This document shows, one piece after another, positions 27,270 to 39,119 of a stretch of DNA of 64,000 nt. The notes below the pieces were generated by a model. It did not search any database. It was not told the origin of the DNA and worked only from the letters and a program-made list of their open reading frames with translations. Numbering within the stretch: the stretch's first letter is position 1; each line of letters begins with the position of its first letter. The translations under genes were made by a program, and so were the position numbers. This DNA is from Diphasiastrum complanatum (taxonomy: Eukaryota; Streptophyta; Lycopodiopsida; Lycopodiales; Lycopodiaceae). Where the stretch lies: NCBI GenBank assembly GCA_029204225.1, contig CM055100.1, positions 64,279,067-64,343,066 of the forward strand, written 5' to 3'.

Positions 27270-28500
27270 TTAAACCATACAACCCTGCACATGACGAGGA
27301 AGCCAAGAGGCCATTTGTATTGGTGATACAAAACCAATGGATGTTGAGTATTGCTTGACGCTTCTCTCAAATAATGCATAGGCTGTTGACTCAACATTGA
27401 AGACCAATCAATTTAATTTTCCTTTATTGGGGCTATTTTTTCAAATCAACTTGGTCATGCCATGCCAATCTAGGTTATGATCTGTTCGGACGACAAAGAA
27501 AAACATCATCAGAGTATTGCATTGCGGCTGACTTTCCAAGCCATTTTCCATAGTCTTGGATGCGTACAACCACGTGCAATCATCATTGACAAATCCATTG
27601 TGGAATTACAGGCCATAACAGAAGTTCTTGCAACTGATGAGGCATGTTGGATGATAGTTGGAGAAGAATACACTAAAGTGGCATGCGATATTTTGTTATG
27701 CAAGTTTCATGCCACGAAGGCGTGGGTGGAGAGCCTACTACCAAAAGTATCAATAAATGATAGAGACTCTCCATACAAAGACATGTGTGACTTGATGCAA
27801 TCTCATTTTGAAAATGATTTTGATAGGCTAGTGGAAACATTTGAACTAAAATACAAAATTTTTAACGATGTTCTACAATATGTTGTTAGGGATTGAACAT
27901 GAAGAGAAGTTGTTTGGAGAAAGATGTGGCCAAAGTGGGGACATTTGTTTCCACATGGACAAGTGGAGACAATGAGCTTAATTTAAAGGACCTGGCACCA
28001 CCTTAAGTATAATGTGCTAGGAGGAAAAGTCAATCGCAAAGTGATAGACCTTACCCACTCGTTGATTGGGTCATCAGCGACAGGAACACACTTGGGTGGA
28101 ACACTAATAGAGCATCACAAACTAAAACAAGTGATTGGTGAGCGGTTTACCCTAAACTCTAAACCCTTGAATTAATGACACTCTAGTTTTTGTTTGTTTC
28201 ATTCCACATTTTTGAATGTTGCCTATAAGTGTGTTGTTTATTGGCAAATGATTATGGTCGCTTCTCAAAGAGAGTGACCACTAGCACCCAAAGGCTGCGC
28301 AATCTTCCGAGGAATCAAATTTTTGAGCAATACAAGGAGGATAAAAGTACCCTAAAGCTCCTCGATGAAGATGCTTTATCTTTTAGTATGAGGAGTGAAG
28401 ACAACATTCATGTTTGGTACACAGTGGATATCCCCAAGGGACATGCTGTTATTTTGATAGCTCTTTCCAATGCAAGCATCTGGTTGCAACCAAGCTAGTG
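27270..28500 (+). pseudogene. Mutator-like (MULE) transposase relic
   Basis: In shifting plus-strand frames it reads PFVLVIQNQWML, AVDSTLKTNQFNFPLL (first catalytic Asp), then 27477-27896 with MICSDDKEKHHQSIALRLTF, QPRAIIIDKSIVELQAI (second Asp) and ILLCKFHATKAWVESLL, the CxxH..RAW-like box that typifies plant MULE transposases. 28229-28498 may be the region leading to the SWIM zinc finger (HVWYTVDIP), but its Cys/His residues are lost. Several frameshifts and stops (for example TAG within NNA-AVDST) show it is dead. No terminal inverted repeats were found. Confidence 0.8.
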
Positions 28501-28790
28501 GCCAAACAATTCTACCCAACTCTTTGGAAAAAACATACATTGTCTAACACCCAACAAAATCTAGCATGCGACCAAGAGGGGGAAAACACATAAGATATTT
28601 TGAATATTTTCTCTAATAATCCAGAGCACCCCCAGTTGGTTGAGACACTAATGATCAAAACCAACACTCTTCGACAAACATTAGATCAAAACTTCACCAG
28701 CTTGCATCAAAGTCCCAAACATTGTCTAACAATGAAATATCTAAGCGAATAAGGATGATAGTAGCTTTACAAGACGCACACACCACCTAA

Positions 28791-29578
28791 TGATTTTTCT
28801 GTGGAAAGAAAGGACATTTTGCATCAGAATGTCTCAAGAAGAAGAAGGCACAAGAGAGCAAACAAAGCAACATTGCACATCAGGAGGAGGAGGAGGAGGA
28901 TGAAGAGTCATCCTTGATGGTTTCCAACAAACCACCATCATCCAAGAGCAACACCAATGATTCTTGGTGGATTGATAGTGGGGTTAGTTCCCACATGACA
29001 TATCAAAAGGACATATTCTCCACTTTACTTTCTTACAATGATTTACATAGATCAATCTATACTGCAAGTAGTAAAGAATGTAAGATAAGTGGAATAGGAA
29101 CAATTCCCTTGTATGTTGGATCATCCAAAAGGATGAATCTTGATAATGTTCTTTATGTTCCTAAGTTAACCAAGAATTTGCCTAGTGTTGGCCAGTTAAT
29201 GGATAATGGCCTTGATGTACAATCTGCATGGAGTTTGTTCCATCCTTAGAAATGATGAATGTATAGCCAAAGGCTTTAAGCAAGGTAGATTGTTTAAGCT
29301 TGATGCTAATGTTGCAGTGGAGAGTGTTAACTTGGCAAAGGTAGAACTGTGGCACAAAAGGTTGGGCCACCCCAACTACAAAGCCATGGAATCTATGGTT
29401 GCAAAGGAGCTTGCAGTTGGACTCCCCAAACATTTGTCAAAGTGTGGAAAGAGATGTGAAGCATGCAGCCTCTCAAAGGCTCACAAACTACCCTTCTCAA
29501 GATCTACATCAAGATCAAGCTCTCCTCTTGAACTCATCCATTCGGATGTTCATAGCGTAGGCATCTTGCCATGGCATG
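28791..29578 (+). pseudogene. Ty1/copia zinc knuckle - protease - pre-integrase relic J
   Basis: Plus strand: knuckle FFCGKKGHFASEC with its first Cys changed to a TGA stop, a Glu-rich linker, protease (WWIDSGVSSHMTYQKDIF; the catalytic DSG is kept), LDNVLYVPKLTKNLPSVGQL, a frameshift near 29220, then LWHKRLGHPNYKAME, CEACSLSKAH and LELIHSDVHS. It is truncated at 29578 before the integrase core. It belongs to the same family as gag relic D and is close to relic E. Confidence 0.9.
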
Positions 29579-29589
29579 AATAGTGTGAA

Positions 29590-30702
29590 AACTGCATTGT
29601 AGGGTTAGTTTGGGATTGACTTTGCTAGATTTGAGTGGATTTGCTTGTTTGAAATCTAATCTGATTATTAAACAGGGAAATCTATTCAGATCACCAATCT
29701 TAAAATCCATTTGGATATGAGATATCAGAGAAAATAACAAAAATCGGTCAAATCTGTCAAATTTGGTCAAACAGAGACAAAAAGTGTTATCAGAGCTCAG
29801 AACTTTTTACCCTCTTTCAAGAAACCTTCGCCGAGTTGCAGACACCTTCGGTTTTGCTTACAAAACCTTTAGTTTGAAGGGCGAAGATTAATTTCCAGCA
29901 GATTTTCAGAAACATCAGAAAAACCACCAAAAAACACCAAAAATTATCAAAACCCTAAAGAATACAGAAAAAGAACCTTCGCCCAATTCATTGTGCTTAG
30001 ATGTGATTCAGATCTATCAACTGCCAGGTCGGCGAAGAATAATACTGAAAATAGAAAGGTTTCCAGAGGATCAGTTGTCATATTGTCATATTTTTGCCAA
30101 AAAGGTCACTTTTTTGCAAAATTACCAGTATTACTCTTGAACCTTCGCCGAGTTTCCATAATATTCTATTCATAGTAAACTACTATTTTTGAGTTCGACG
30201 AAGATTCATCTTGATCAGATCACAAAAAATCTTGATTTTTACCCTCGCCAGATTACAAAAACTGTATTTTCTTGTGTCAGAAACCTTCGTCCGGTTGTCC
30301 ATAATTTTATCTGTGTCAGACCTTCCATCTGAGAAGTCGACGAAGGTTATTTCCCAAGAAATTGCCAGAAAAGTGTTGAGAGAGTTTTTATCCCAAACTA
30401 GCACTGTTGAACCTTCGCCGAGACAACCTTCGCCTAAAGAACCTTCGCCAGTCCTATTTTTAGTTTCTGATTTTCCAGATCAAGTCTCTGTCAAAATTTG
30501 GATCAAATATGATATATTCTGAATTAGACTCTGAGACATTTATCATTTTTGAGAAGTATCGATTGATCAAATTTTGGGTAGTTTCTCATCATATTGAATC
30601 AGATTTTTGAAAAGTGGAATAGAGCTAGCAGATCTAATCTGAGATAGTTTTTTGGAAAAATCTATATCCAATTACATTATCATTTTGATCTAAGTTTGTA
30701 AG
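29590..30702 (+). mobile_element. Probable LTR/leader of the gypsy-like element, rich in ACCTTCGCC motifs
   Basis: The motif ACCTTCGCC or a close variant occurs at about 29824, 29978, 30140, 30284, 30411, 30424 and 30440, with inverse copies (GGCGAAG, GACGAAGG) at about 29880, 30032 and 30340. The rest is AT-rich and non-coding. It directly precedes a gag frame, so it is most simply an LTR or 5' leader. No clear LTR ends or primer-binding site are seen. Confidence 0.4.
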
Positions 30703-31172
30703 ATGGCTGCCCCTGGAGCTGCTCCACAGGAAGTCAAATTATTTATTGTAAGAAGAGCACCCGAATTGGATCTACCCAAATATAATGGATTAACAGATCC
30801 AGTTAGATTTCTTCAGATGTATGCTGAATCTTGTGAGGTCTATGGTGAGATCTATCTTCAAAATAAACTTAAGCTGTTTCCTATGGCCTTAATAGGCGCA
30901 GCACAAGATTGGTACTATAACCAAGATAAAACTGAACGTACATATTGGGAGGTTGTAAACGAGCCCTTATCACACGGTTTAAACTGCGGAAGTTTATGGA
31001 AGACCCTTTCCTACTTTATAGTAAAATTAAAATGGAAAAGCGGGAAATGGTTCGAGATTACATCGAAAGGGTGAAACGTCTTAGATCTGAATGTGAGCTT
31101 GAGCTGATTAATGAAAATGCCATAATTATGTGATTTTTGTCAGGTCTACCTAAACGGATCAGACGTGAACTG
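30703..31172 (+). pseudogene. Ty3/gypsy-type gag relic
   Basis: Starts MAAPGAAPQEVKLF and contains LDLPKYNGLTDPVRFLQMY, ESCEVYGEIY, KLFPMALIGAAQDWYYN, then after a frameshift (about 30950) ALITRFKLRKFMEDPFLLYS, KREMVRDYIERVKRLRSEC and, past a stop, SGLPKRIRRELK. The order F....L...A..WY, L...F, E....Y..R...L, GL is that of the retrotransposon gag domain. No zinc knuckle follows; after about 31172 the frame enters unrelated sequence. Confidence 0.8.
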
Positions 31173-32021
31173 AAATGTCACAAGCACGCCAAACAGGCCA
31201 TCAAGCCATACATCGACCTCACCAATGATCTGCACTGGACTAATGATGGCTACCTTCTGGAAGCCATTACTGAGCCTTCCATCCACGCCGCTGCCCAGTT
31301 GTTGAATCATTTCCTGATGGTTGGCAACCTCAGGAAAGACCGCATCACATCTCAAATCCTTCACAAGATAGTGGAGTCCCACATAAAGTTGGCCAAAGCC
31401 CCTCTTGAACTATATAACTGGTTCAAGACTGTTTCTGGTGAGCTCAAGCGAGCTATTAAGGGCAATACAAAGCAGGAGTTTGCCGCTGGCTCTCTATTGT
31501 CCCTCTTAGCCGCTTCTCACTTAGAAAACAGAATCCATGGCTTCCACCTAGATTTTGTGCTTTCGGTTTACGAAGAAGCACCAGCCGAGTCATCTTACTA
31601 GGCCTCAAGTTCTCATAGTCGTCGTCATCCACGCAGCGAGATTGTAATTCCTAACTCGCCTTTCGTGTCACGACGACGTACTAGGCATACCTCATCAGCT
31701 GCGCTTCCACCCCCTGCTGCTATTCGTACTGAACTTCCCATTCCCCTCACCTCTGCTCCCATACAAGGACAGTCTGTGACCATTGGGCCTACCATTCCCA
31801 TCACGGCTGCCCAGGCCGCCTCACCCCCGCACACCGAAGCAACCTTACCCAACACACAGTTCTTCATGGATATGTTCGATGATTCCGACCCCCTTGGGGC
31901 CACCGAAATCTTTGAAATGCCCCAGAGCCCAGCGCCCTTTGAACCCCAATCCCCTGGAAGAGGATTCGGGCATATCCATGAAGCTAGACCTTGGCACCTA
32001 TTCCACACCTACCAACAATAG
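31137..32021 (+). pseudogene. Unidentified ORF, about 295 codons with one internal stop
   Basis: 31137-31601 and 31665-32021 are in the same frame and are separated only by a TAG at 31599-31601. After the gag residues SGLPKRIRRELK comes a helical stretch (IKPYIDLTNDLHWTND, SIHAAAQLLNHFLMVGNL, SHIKLAKAPLELYNWF, AAGSLLSLLAASHLE) and then a Pro/Ser/Thr-rich tail (SAALPPPAAIRTELPIPLTS). The DNA is richer in G+C than its surroundings. I do not recognise the protein. It may be a coding sequence captured by, or an extra ORF of, the gypsy-like element. It ends where copia copy B begins on the other strand. Confidence 0.45.
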
Positions 32022-33475
32022 TACCATCAGGGTCTTCTACTGGCGAGTCGTCATGGGTCTGATGCATTTGATCTTCAGGTAGGCGCACCTTTAGATGATA
32101 TAGGTTGTCCTTCCTTCTACCTTGAGCAATGAGAGTGCTAGTGCTGGCATCAATCACATTGCATGCTTCATTAGAAAATGTCACATGCATCTCTGCATCT
32201 GCTATTCTTGCTACAGAGAGCAAGTCTTGCTACAGAGTTGGCACAAACAGAACGTCTTCGAGTTGTCTGTCTCTACCATTGGTGTTGAGCCAGAGTGAAC
32301 CAATACCGTTCACTTGATGTCTGGATCCATCTCCAAGAACTATGAATCTTGAGGGATCTGCACTTCTGAAATCAGACACAATTTGTCTTGATGTCACGAA
32401 GTGCGAGGTGGCTCCTGAATCCAGGATCACCTCGTGTGTATCAGATGTTGATGCTGCAACACATCTTCACAGATGTAGGTGGGCGAACCATTTTTGTTCA
32501 TTCTTTCTTCGCCCATCTTTGAGCTCTTGGGCTCCTCGACATAGGAGGAACTATTATTGTTCTCTTGTCTGTTCTGTGCTGATTTGTTTCTTGGGTTCTG
32601 GCGGCAATCCATGGCTACATGACCCTTCTTATGACAATGGATACACTCAATCTTGGGATTGAGCCAGCAGGTATCTACTGTATGCCCATCTCTTCTGCAT
32701 CTCGTGCAGGTCTTCTTGTTTGCATCTTGTCGTTTCGACCTCCCTTTGGTCTTCCAGTTGCTTTAGCTAGTCCCCTATGCTTGCTGGTCACGATCCTGCC
32801 TCTGATTCAACTCCCTCTTAGGCTTGAACTGTTTCTTTGATTTTTCTCTGTTTCTGTAGAGTGCCTGGTCAGAACCATCTTTGTGATCAAGATGCTCTCT
32901 GGCCTCGACTTTCTCTCGAATCTCGACAATCGCCTTTCGAGGTTCGTGGTAGGATCTTTCGCGAGCAGGGTCTGTGTCATCTGGAAAGATCTAGGTAAGG
33001 CTCTCAACAGATATGTGGGCTGCTTTTCAGCTGATACTGCATTCTCTGCTCCTGAGTTGTGTAGTGATAGAAGCAGATCCTTCATCTTTCTCACGAAAGA
33101 GGTGAGGTCTTTTCCATCCCACTGCAGATTCGTCAGCTGATCTTCTAGCATCATAATCTAACTTCTTGATTTTGTCTGAAATCTTGTGAGCAGTGCATCC
33201 CACATCTCTTTAGCTTTGGAGAGTGTAGCCAGGTCAAGTGTAAGGCTATCTTCGATGGAAGATGATAGCAAGCCTACTGCCTTGTCATTTTTCTCCCTCC
33301 ATTCGTGTAGATCCTTGCCTATTGTCGTAGGCATTTCCTCTGTGCCATCCACCCAGGGGAAGAGTCCTTCGCCCTTGAGTATCAAAGATGTCGTAACTTT
33401 CCATGCTAGAAAGTTAGATCCTGAAGAATTAAGTATAGTGCAGATCTTGCTCTGCATGCTGCTGATTGAAGCCAT
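32013..33475 (-). pseudogene. Ty1/copia polyprotein relic, copy B (gag, protease, pre-integrase)
   Basis: Minus strand from the Met at 33475: gag (SSGSNFLAWKVTTSLILKGE, WREKNDKAVGLLSSSIEDSL, QWDGKDLTSFVRKMKDL), a knuckle region with a CHKKGHVAMDC-type box near 32630, protease (32230-32430: MILDSGATSHFVTS, LEDVLFVPTL) and the start of the pre-integrase domain (31984-32223: NLYHLKVRLPED). It is truncated at about 32013 before the integrase. Frameshifts lie near 33155 and 32620. It is the same family as copy A, but the two keep different parts: A lacks protease and integrase, B lacks everything after the protease. Confidence 0.9.
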
Positions 33476-33618
33476 TGCTTTTTGAAGTCTGTTTTCTTGT
33501 TGATGGTTGATTGTCTGAATGCTTGGCCTCTTGGATCTGCTAGCTTCTTGGCAATGTCAAAATATGGTAGGGTGGCTCTAATACCACTGATGAGAATCAT
33601 GAGATGCTCTGATACGAC

Positions 33619-34624
33619 TGATGAGAATCGTGAGGAGAAAATTCACGAAACAGTCGCGACTCTCTTTCAAGATTTGGATGGAGTTTAGATGTGTTCGCTG
33701 GGCACTGCCAGCTGAAACACTCCTATAATCCTCCAGAGAGTAGTCAGTTACTACTGATCTATGTTCATAAAATTAATACAGCATTCGACTTAATTTCAAC
33801 CAAGGTGTGGAATTCAAAGGGAACAAGAAAACTCAGACATATGAAATAAACAACATAAGCATTCAACATCCAAGATCAGACACAACTAGAAAATAATCTA
33901 TATTGATTTTCTCTGATTTTTTCAGGGCACTACATGCAAATCCACGCAGTGCGTTGGCGTGAGAGAAGCACAGTTCTCTCACGAGTAGTAGTCTCGCTTC
34001 ACTAGCAGACAATTGGATCTTCTGATCCTAAACAAAAATATCTTCTCGCATGCAGGCAGAGCTTCTGTCTGTGTTCGTCTTGATTGCTTACTAGCATCAG
34101 ACTTCTTCAGTGTCTCTTCTCTCAGTTACACTCTATGTATCCTGTTCTGATATATGTCAAGTATTATCTAGTAAGTACGGTCTCTCTATGTAAACCTAAG
34201 ATTAGAGTGATTATACATCTACAACTAATCAAGGAATTACAAGAGTGGCAGATTAGCCACGACCTAGGAAGTATCTGCTGACGTCATGCCATCAGGTCAG
34301 ATCTCTGTACTTCTGGGTACTTGCGTGATCTCTGGTGGTACTCCTTGGAGTGTGAGGACAGAACAAGTTTCATTTCCACCGTTGGTTTCGTTTACCTCGT
34401 CTGCCTTTCTCTCTTGCTGGACTGCAAAGGAATCTCGTTCGTGGATCCTTCGTGTTCGCGAATCGTTCGTGTTCGCGAACCGTTTGTCTTCGTCTCCGTT
34501 GACTTTCATATTCGCGAAACTCTCATGTTTCGTGTCTCCAGATGTTCGAGTTCACAAACATCTTCGTCAGGTGAAGGGCTGAAAGCTAGCAAGGCTTTGT
34601 AATCAGAAACACTTTGTTTCTTCA
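33619..34624 (-). mobile_element. 5' LTR of copia copy B
   Basis: About 1,006 bp, starting TGAAGAAACAAAG and ending ATTCTCATCA on the minus strand, aligned end to end with the LTR of copy A. It contains TTCGCGAA repeats near 34450-34550. Two primer-binding-site-like motifs follow (33605-33616 TCGTATCAGAGC and 33587-33598 TGGTATTAGAGC), separated by a repeat of the LTR end. Confidence 0.78.
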
Positions 34625-35169
34625 GTAATTGGAGGTGTTCAGTCTTTCACTAGCTTCTAAGAGGTAGGATCCAATAAAGGCCTCTAATGTGTGAAAAATC
34701 CTCGTAATGAACAAAAAGATATGTTGTTTGTCTCTCACTATAGGACTCACAAAGGGTGTACTACCAATTTCTATGCAAGATCTTGCAACAACATTTGAGA
34801 TAGGTCTCAAAATTTCTACCAATATTTTTCAAACTAGATCAACCTCTCACTTTGCAATGGAGTTTAGACAAGTTATGGTACAAACTTTCTTTGGCATGTG
34901 TAGGATTCTCAAAGAAACCACAATTGACTCAAATACAATGGCTTTGTATGAAACAATGTGTCTTACAACTTAGAATAATGTCTAGATCTCAAGTTTGTGT
35001 GATTGGTATGCATAGATATGGGTTTTTGGATCAAACAAGCACTTTTTGATCAAATAAAAAAGTATCCACATAGGTCTAGGCGCCCTAACTACCCTTAATC
35101 AAAATATTACTTTTGATTGGCTCATCAAATTGATTTGAAACAAACTATTATGCATAGGATATACAAGAA
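34625..35169. other. No gene seen
   Basis: AT-rich DNA between an LTR and a dispersed repeat. The 88-codon plus-strand frame at 34707-34973 has no recognisable domain, and I do not call it a gene. Confidence 0.4.
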
Positions 35170-35905
35170 TTATTGGAGAGTATTTCTCAAATGAGGATTA
35201 GGCTCAGTTTCATTAGTGATTGTATCCCATAGAGCTCAATTAGATAACGAATCATAACGGTTCCAAGAATGATAACTGAATTCTCAAGGAATCTAGCAGA
35301 ACTTTGGATATCTAGATTTAGTTCTAGACTGTAATATGAAGTTTTTGGTGGATGAAGATGGTTATTGATACCATTTTGGTATGCTTGTTGTCTTTGATTA
35401 CTTGATGGTTTGAAATTTGGATAACGCACATTTTGGTTAAGAATCCAGTTTGAGAAATATTTTAAAATCTAGTATCACCAAGATGGAGAAAATTTTAGAA
35501 TGATTCTTATATGTTTCATGAGTTATGTATTAGGCATAAACTCCAGTATCCTTTAGAAATTTAGTATCATTTCGATTCCAGATAATTATGATTGATGAAT
35601 CATAAGAATCTAATTATTTGTGATTGACAGATTATAAATGGATACTTAATCAGAGGATAATCATTTAATGTGTTGATTCTTAAGGATGTCAAGCAATTTC
35701 CAATCTATTGAATGAGAGGAGATTTCATATCAGTATTTGAAAGTGTAAATCTCTTTACTCCAGTATCTTTTTGAGTCATATTGGTTCTCATAGACATTTC
35801 TTATTAAGTAAACTGTTTTTGTTTATGAAGAAGTTTTGCTTATTTTAGTGGATTGTAGTATGCTATAGAATCGTAGTCTATATGTGCTTGCGTATGAGTT
35901 CAGTC
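35170..35905 (+). repeat. Dispersed repeat X, copy 1
   Basis: Shares order and phrases with 57640-58385 and 63060-63615: attagtgattgtat.cca.agagctcaa, gataacgaatcataa, aattatgattgaygaatca and ctctttactccagtat. It is non-coding. It stops exactly where the copia LTR at 35906 begins, so that element probably inserted into it. Confidence 0.8.
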
Positions 35906-36938
35906 TGTTGGAGATAATCTTCACTCCTACTCACCTAAACTCATTCCCTCAACACTGCGATATTCTCCCTCTACAACGACAACAGTCCTAATCACATAAG
36001 TCGAACAATTTGTACATATAACTACTTGAAGCAGAGTAGGATCGACTCGACTTCACCGGCTCAACTGAAGTCTATCGACGACTTCGACTCCATCGACATT
36101 GTCTCAAAGGTGAACAAGTCAACTCAACTCATTCAACACCTTCGACAATTGTCGACTATCACTAGTCAAAATGGAGCTCGTCATATGCCCTGTACACTAC
36201 AGACTACGTCATTATTCACTGTGTAGTAACTGCATCACTTTATGACCGTTAACCCACATAGTTGTAACCTTCACGACCACTACAATTGATGTGTATATAC
36301 ATACAATAAATTAGTAACGAAATTATGAAATGATTTATATCAGAGAAGAAGAGTCAATAATCAGTGGTAGCATGAATCAGAGTTCCTCTGTGAAATCCCT
36401 TGTATCAAACTATTTGATTCCATAGGATCAGAGATTTCAGAGAGAGTGAAGGTAATTCAAGAAGTAGAGATAGTATTCGATCTGTAACTAGCATAGTACG
36501 ATCACAATAGCACATAGTGCACCAATACTGTGAACCATTCTTGGGCAAAAGATTGTGATCTGATCATTGTATTCACAACAGCTTAATACAAATTTTCTAT
36601 TTTCTTATGTGTGTTCCACTATCGAATGCCCTTTTGATAATTTCTCTCTCGTGTACTAATACTCAATCCACAACTCATTCGAAATATCTCATTCAAAGGA
36701 ATCATGGTTGTCTTAAACACCTAATTGTTTCGCTCTCTTCATGGTTGTCTTCGACATTTACAAGGATATTCCTCTGGTCGATCTAAGTAATAGTCTGAAT
36801 CAATAGATTGGTAAAGATCTTGTCATAATTCTATGTTGAGTCTTTCCCTTAACTGAATATCTCATTTAACAAGGGTAGTATCAGAGCTGATAAATTTTAT
36901 ATTCAAACACAATGATTCTGTTTCATATAAACTCAACA
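35906..36938 (+). mobile_element. Copia 5' LTR (1,033 bp)
   Basis: Starts TGTTGGAGATAATC and ends AAACTCAACA. A TATA-like TATATAC at about 36293 and TCGAC-rich phrases (36025-36170) lie inside. The primer-binding site follows three bases later. A second, altered site (TAGTATCAGAGC, about 36876) lies inside the LTR end. Confidence 0.8.
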
Positions 36939-36941
36939 AAG

Positions 36942-36954
36942 TGGTATCAGAGCC
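36942..36954 (+). other. Primer-binding site of the 35.9-kb copia element
   Basis: TGGTATCAGAGCC, the initiator-Met tRNA site, on the plus strand. Confidence 0.88.
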
Positions 36955-37013
36955 ATAGGTCCAAACTATTATAGTATTCAAGACTATTTTACAATTTCTT
37001 AGATCACTCATCA

Positions 37014-38067
37014 TGGAAGGTACATCTTCAAAAATCCACTTGATTAATAAGTTCCACATGTGGAAATTCAAAATGAAGATGATACTCATTGAGAAAGACT
37101 TTGGGGGTACATCAACGGATCCATAACCAAGCCGACTGAACTAAACATGCTGAAAACTTGGGAAGCTAAGGATGACAAAGCTCTTGCCATTGTATCTCTC
37201 AATCTTAAAGATTCACATATTGATTGTCTCGTCTCAACCTGAGAAAGAAGTTCATGTCATTCAAGATGAGTGAAGGAACCTCAGTCACTGATCATCTGAA
37301 TGAATTCAAATAGCTGCTCAATCAGCTAGTTGTAATAGGTTCACTAGTATCGGATGAAGATGCTAACATGTCTCTTCTATCTAGTCTTCTTCCCTCTTAC
37401 GACAACTTAGTGTTGTTTTTGAGCAATGCTCCTGACCTGTGTCTACAAAAGTTTACACCAAGTTTATTGCAGGAAGAAATAAGAAGGAAAATCTTATCCA
37501 CATCGAATGCAAAGGCAGTCGCCCTCTATTTGAATAAGCAACAGTTCCAAAAGAAGAAACCTTCGAAGGACAAGAAGACCAAAACTGAGCAGACTGATTT
37601 AGACCAGCAATCACAACAGCACAATCGACAATATCAAAAGCCTAAAACTAGACTCTTTAGCAAGTATTGCAAGAGAAACAAACAATCACAACATCAAGGA
37701 CTGTCGAGTTCTCAAGCACAATGAAGCAAAGAAAATGCAACAAGATGGAAGATCTGATTCTACCAGAACCTCTCATGAAGACCCAACACTGTTAATGGTA
37801 CAAGATGATCAACAATGTAGAGATGCCTTGCTTTGGTACCTCAATTCTGGTGCTTCTCATCACATGACTCCATGTAAGTTCCTCTTCAAAAAACCCACGC
37901 TAGCATATTCGAAGTATATTTACTTCAATGACTCCATTACACATCAAATCGAAGGAAAAAGTTTCTTACGCCTTCATCTTCTAAATGGTAATTCAACATT
38001 GCTTAAGAACGTGCTTTATGTCTTTCTCGGTGACTTTCTTGTGACTGGTACTCATCTATCTGCCTAG
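37014..38067 (+). pseudogene. Ty1/copia gag - protease relic L
   Basis: The Met at 37014 starts a gag (MEGTSSKIHLINKFHMWKFK, then LKTWEAKDDKALAIV-type residues in broken frames, MSLLSSLLPSYDNLVLFL at 37368). A Lys/Gln-rich basic segment and the remnant of a zinc knuckle (SKYCKRN, with DCRVLK in another frame) follow. Protease at 37735-38067 has LLWYLNSGASHHMTPCKFLF; the catalytic DSG reads NSG. The frame stops at 38067, and integrase and RT are missing. The same family occurs at 58.9-61.5 kb, which keeps KYCKR and DCRVLKAK. Confidence 0.88.
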
Positions 38068-38134
38068 CCAATAAATGGTTATTATATTCTACTGAAGTGG
38101 CCTCTATAGTTAGGTGAGCTATGGTCTTTTCCTA

Positions 38135-38415
38135 ACACTTGGTACGCGTGAGATGTTGTGCTTGTTGTATTTCATTTTCTTCTTTGAGGCTTCGACATCT
38201 CTTTTTCCATCCGTCTGCTGCTTTTTCCAAACTATAGATTTCGTTGCTTTGACGGATATTGAGGTTTTTCGCATATTTAAGTTCTTGCTTCAATTGTGGA
38301 TTTCTTGGGCATGCCGTTCTCGTTCTTTGGAGAGTACTATGGCTAGTGCCTCATTGGATTTCTTAGGCTCTTGATTAATTGATGCCTCATCTCCTCTAGT
38401 AGTCATGTCCTGGTG
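38135..38415 (-). pseudogene. Coiled-coil ORF fragment, unidentified
   Basis: On the minus strand, with one frameshift near 38290, it reads QDMTTRGDEASINQ, NEALAIVLSKERERHAQEI, LKQELKYAKNLNIRQSNEI and GWKKRCRSLKEENEIQQ. The heptad-like Leu/Ile/Lys/Glu pattern indicates a coiled coil. No family can be named. It may be a piece of a transposon ORF like the coiled-coil frame at 57.0-57.6 kb. Confidence 0.4.
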
Positions 38416-39110
38416 AACAAAATTCCTCGTGTTGCTTTAGAAACTAGTTGAGATAATGATAAGTGCAATGGCGTCAACAATATGTATGTATTTTTTGTTT
38501 TGTTTTTGTTTTTTATGTTGTATATACGCAAAGTAAATTTTTTTTTTTAAGAGATTGGTAGCAGGTAATTGGCCGATTGGGTGTGCATATACCCAAGTTA
38601 GTTGTTTACTCCAATACAATCCACCAAAGAAATTTGTTATTAATGGTCTCATTCACCTGAGCACACTTTGTTTTGTGGGATTATAGTACATATATATAGT
38701 TTTTCTTACTTGTACTACTGTGGCTATCTCATCCAGGATGCGTTCATCGATGATGTTTACATGCATGATTGGACTCCCTATTTCGTAATGAGATCTACAT
38801 CCTTCTTTGTATTCACAATCTACATGTATTTTTGGGATTGATTTTTGCTTATAAAGGAATTTTAAAAACAAAAGTTCATCTTCGCTATACCACTCTCAGA
38901 GCTACTTGGAATCAACTGTATAGTCCAAACTGACATCATTCCATACAAAGCTATACACGTTGGAATTTATGGTCTCCAAGAGTGGTTGGAGCAACTGTTC
39001 TCAGACTCTGAAGTCCATACTTCCAATGGCCACGGTAGAAAATTCAAACATTCTGCAAAAGGAAAAAAAGAATTGATATTATACCCTATACATCGTACGA
39101 CTCTTCTTAT
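38416..39110. other. No gene seen
   Basis: AT-rich DNA. The short minus-strand frames at 38437-38871 show no recognisable domain. Confidence 0.4.
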
Positions 39111-39119
39111 ACATAGTAT

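Noticed and set aside
34707-34973. 88-codon ORF between copia copy B and repeat X
   Set aside because: No domain, no splice or start support, and it sits in repeat DNA.
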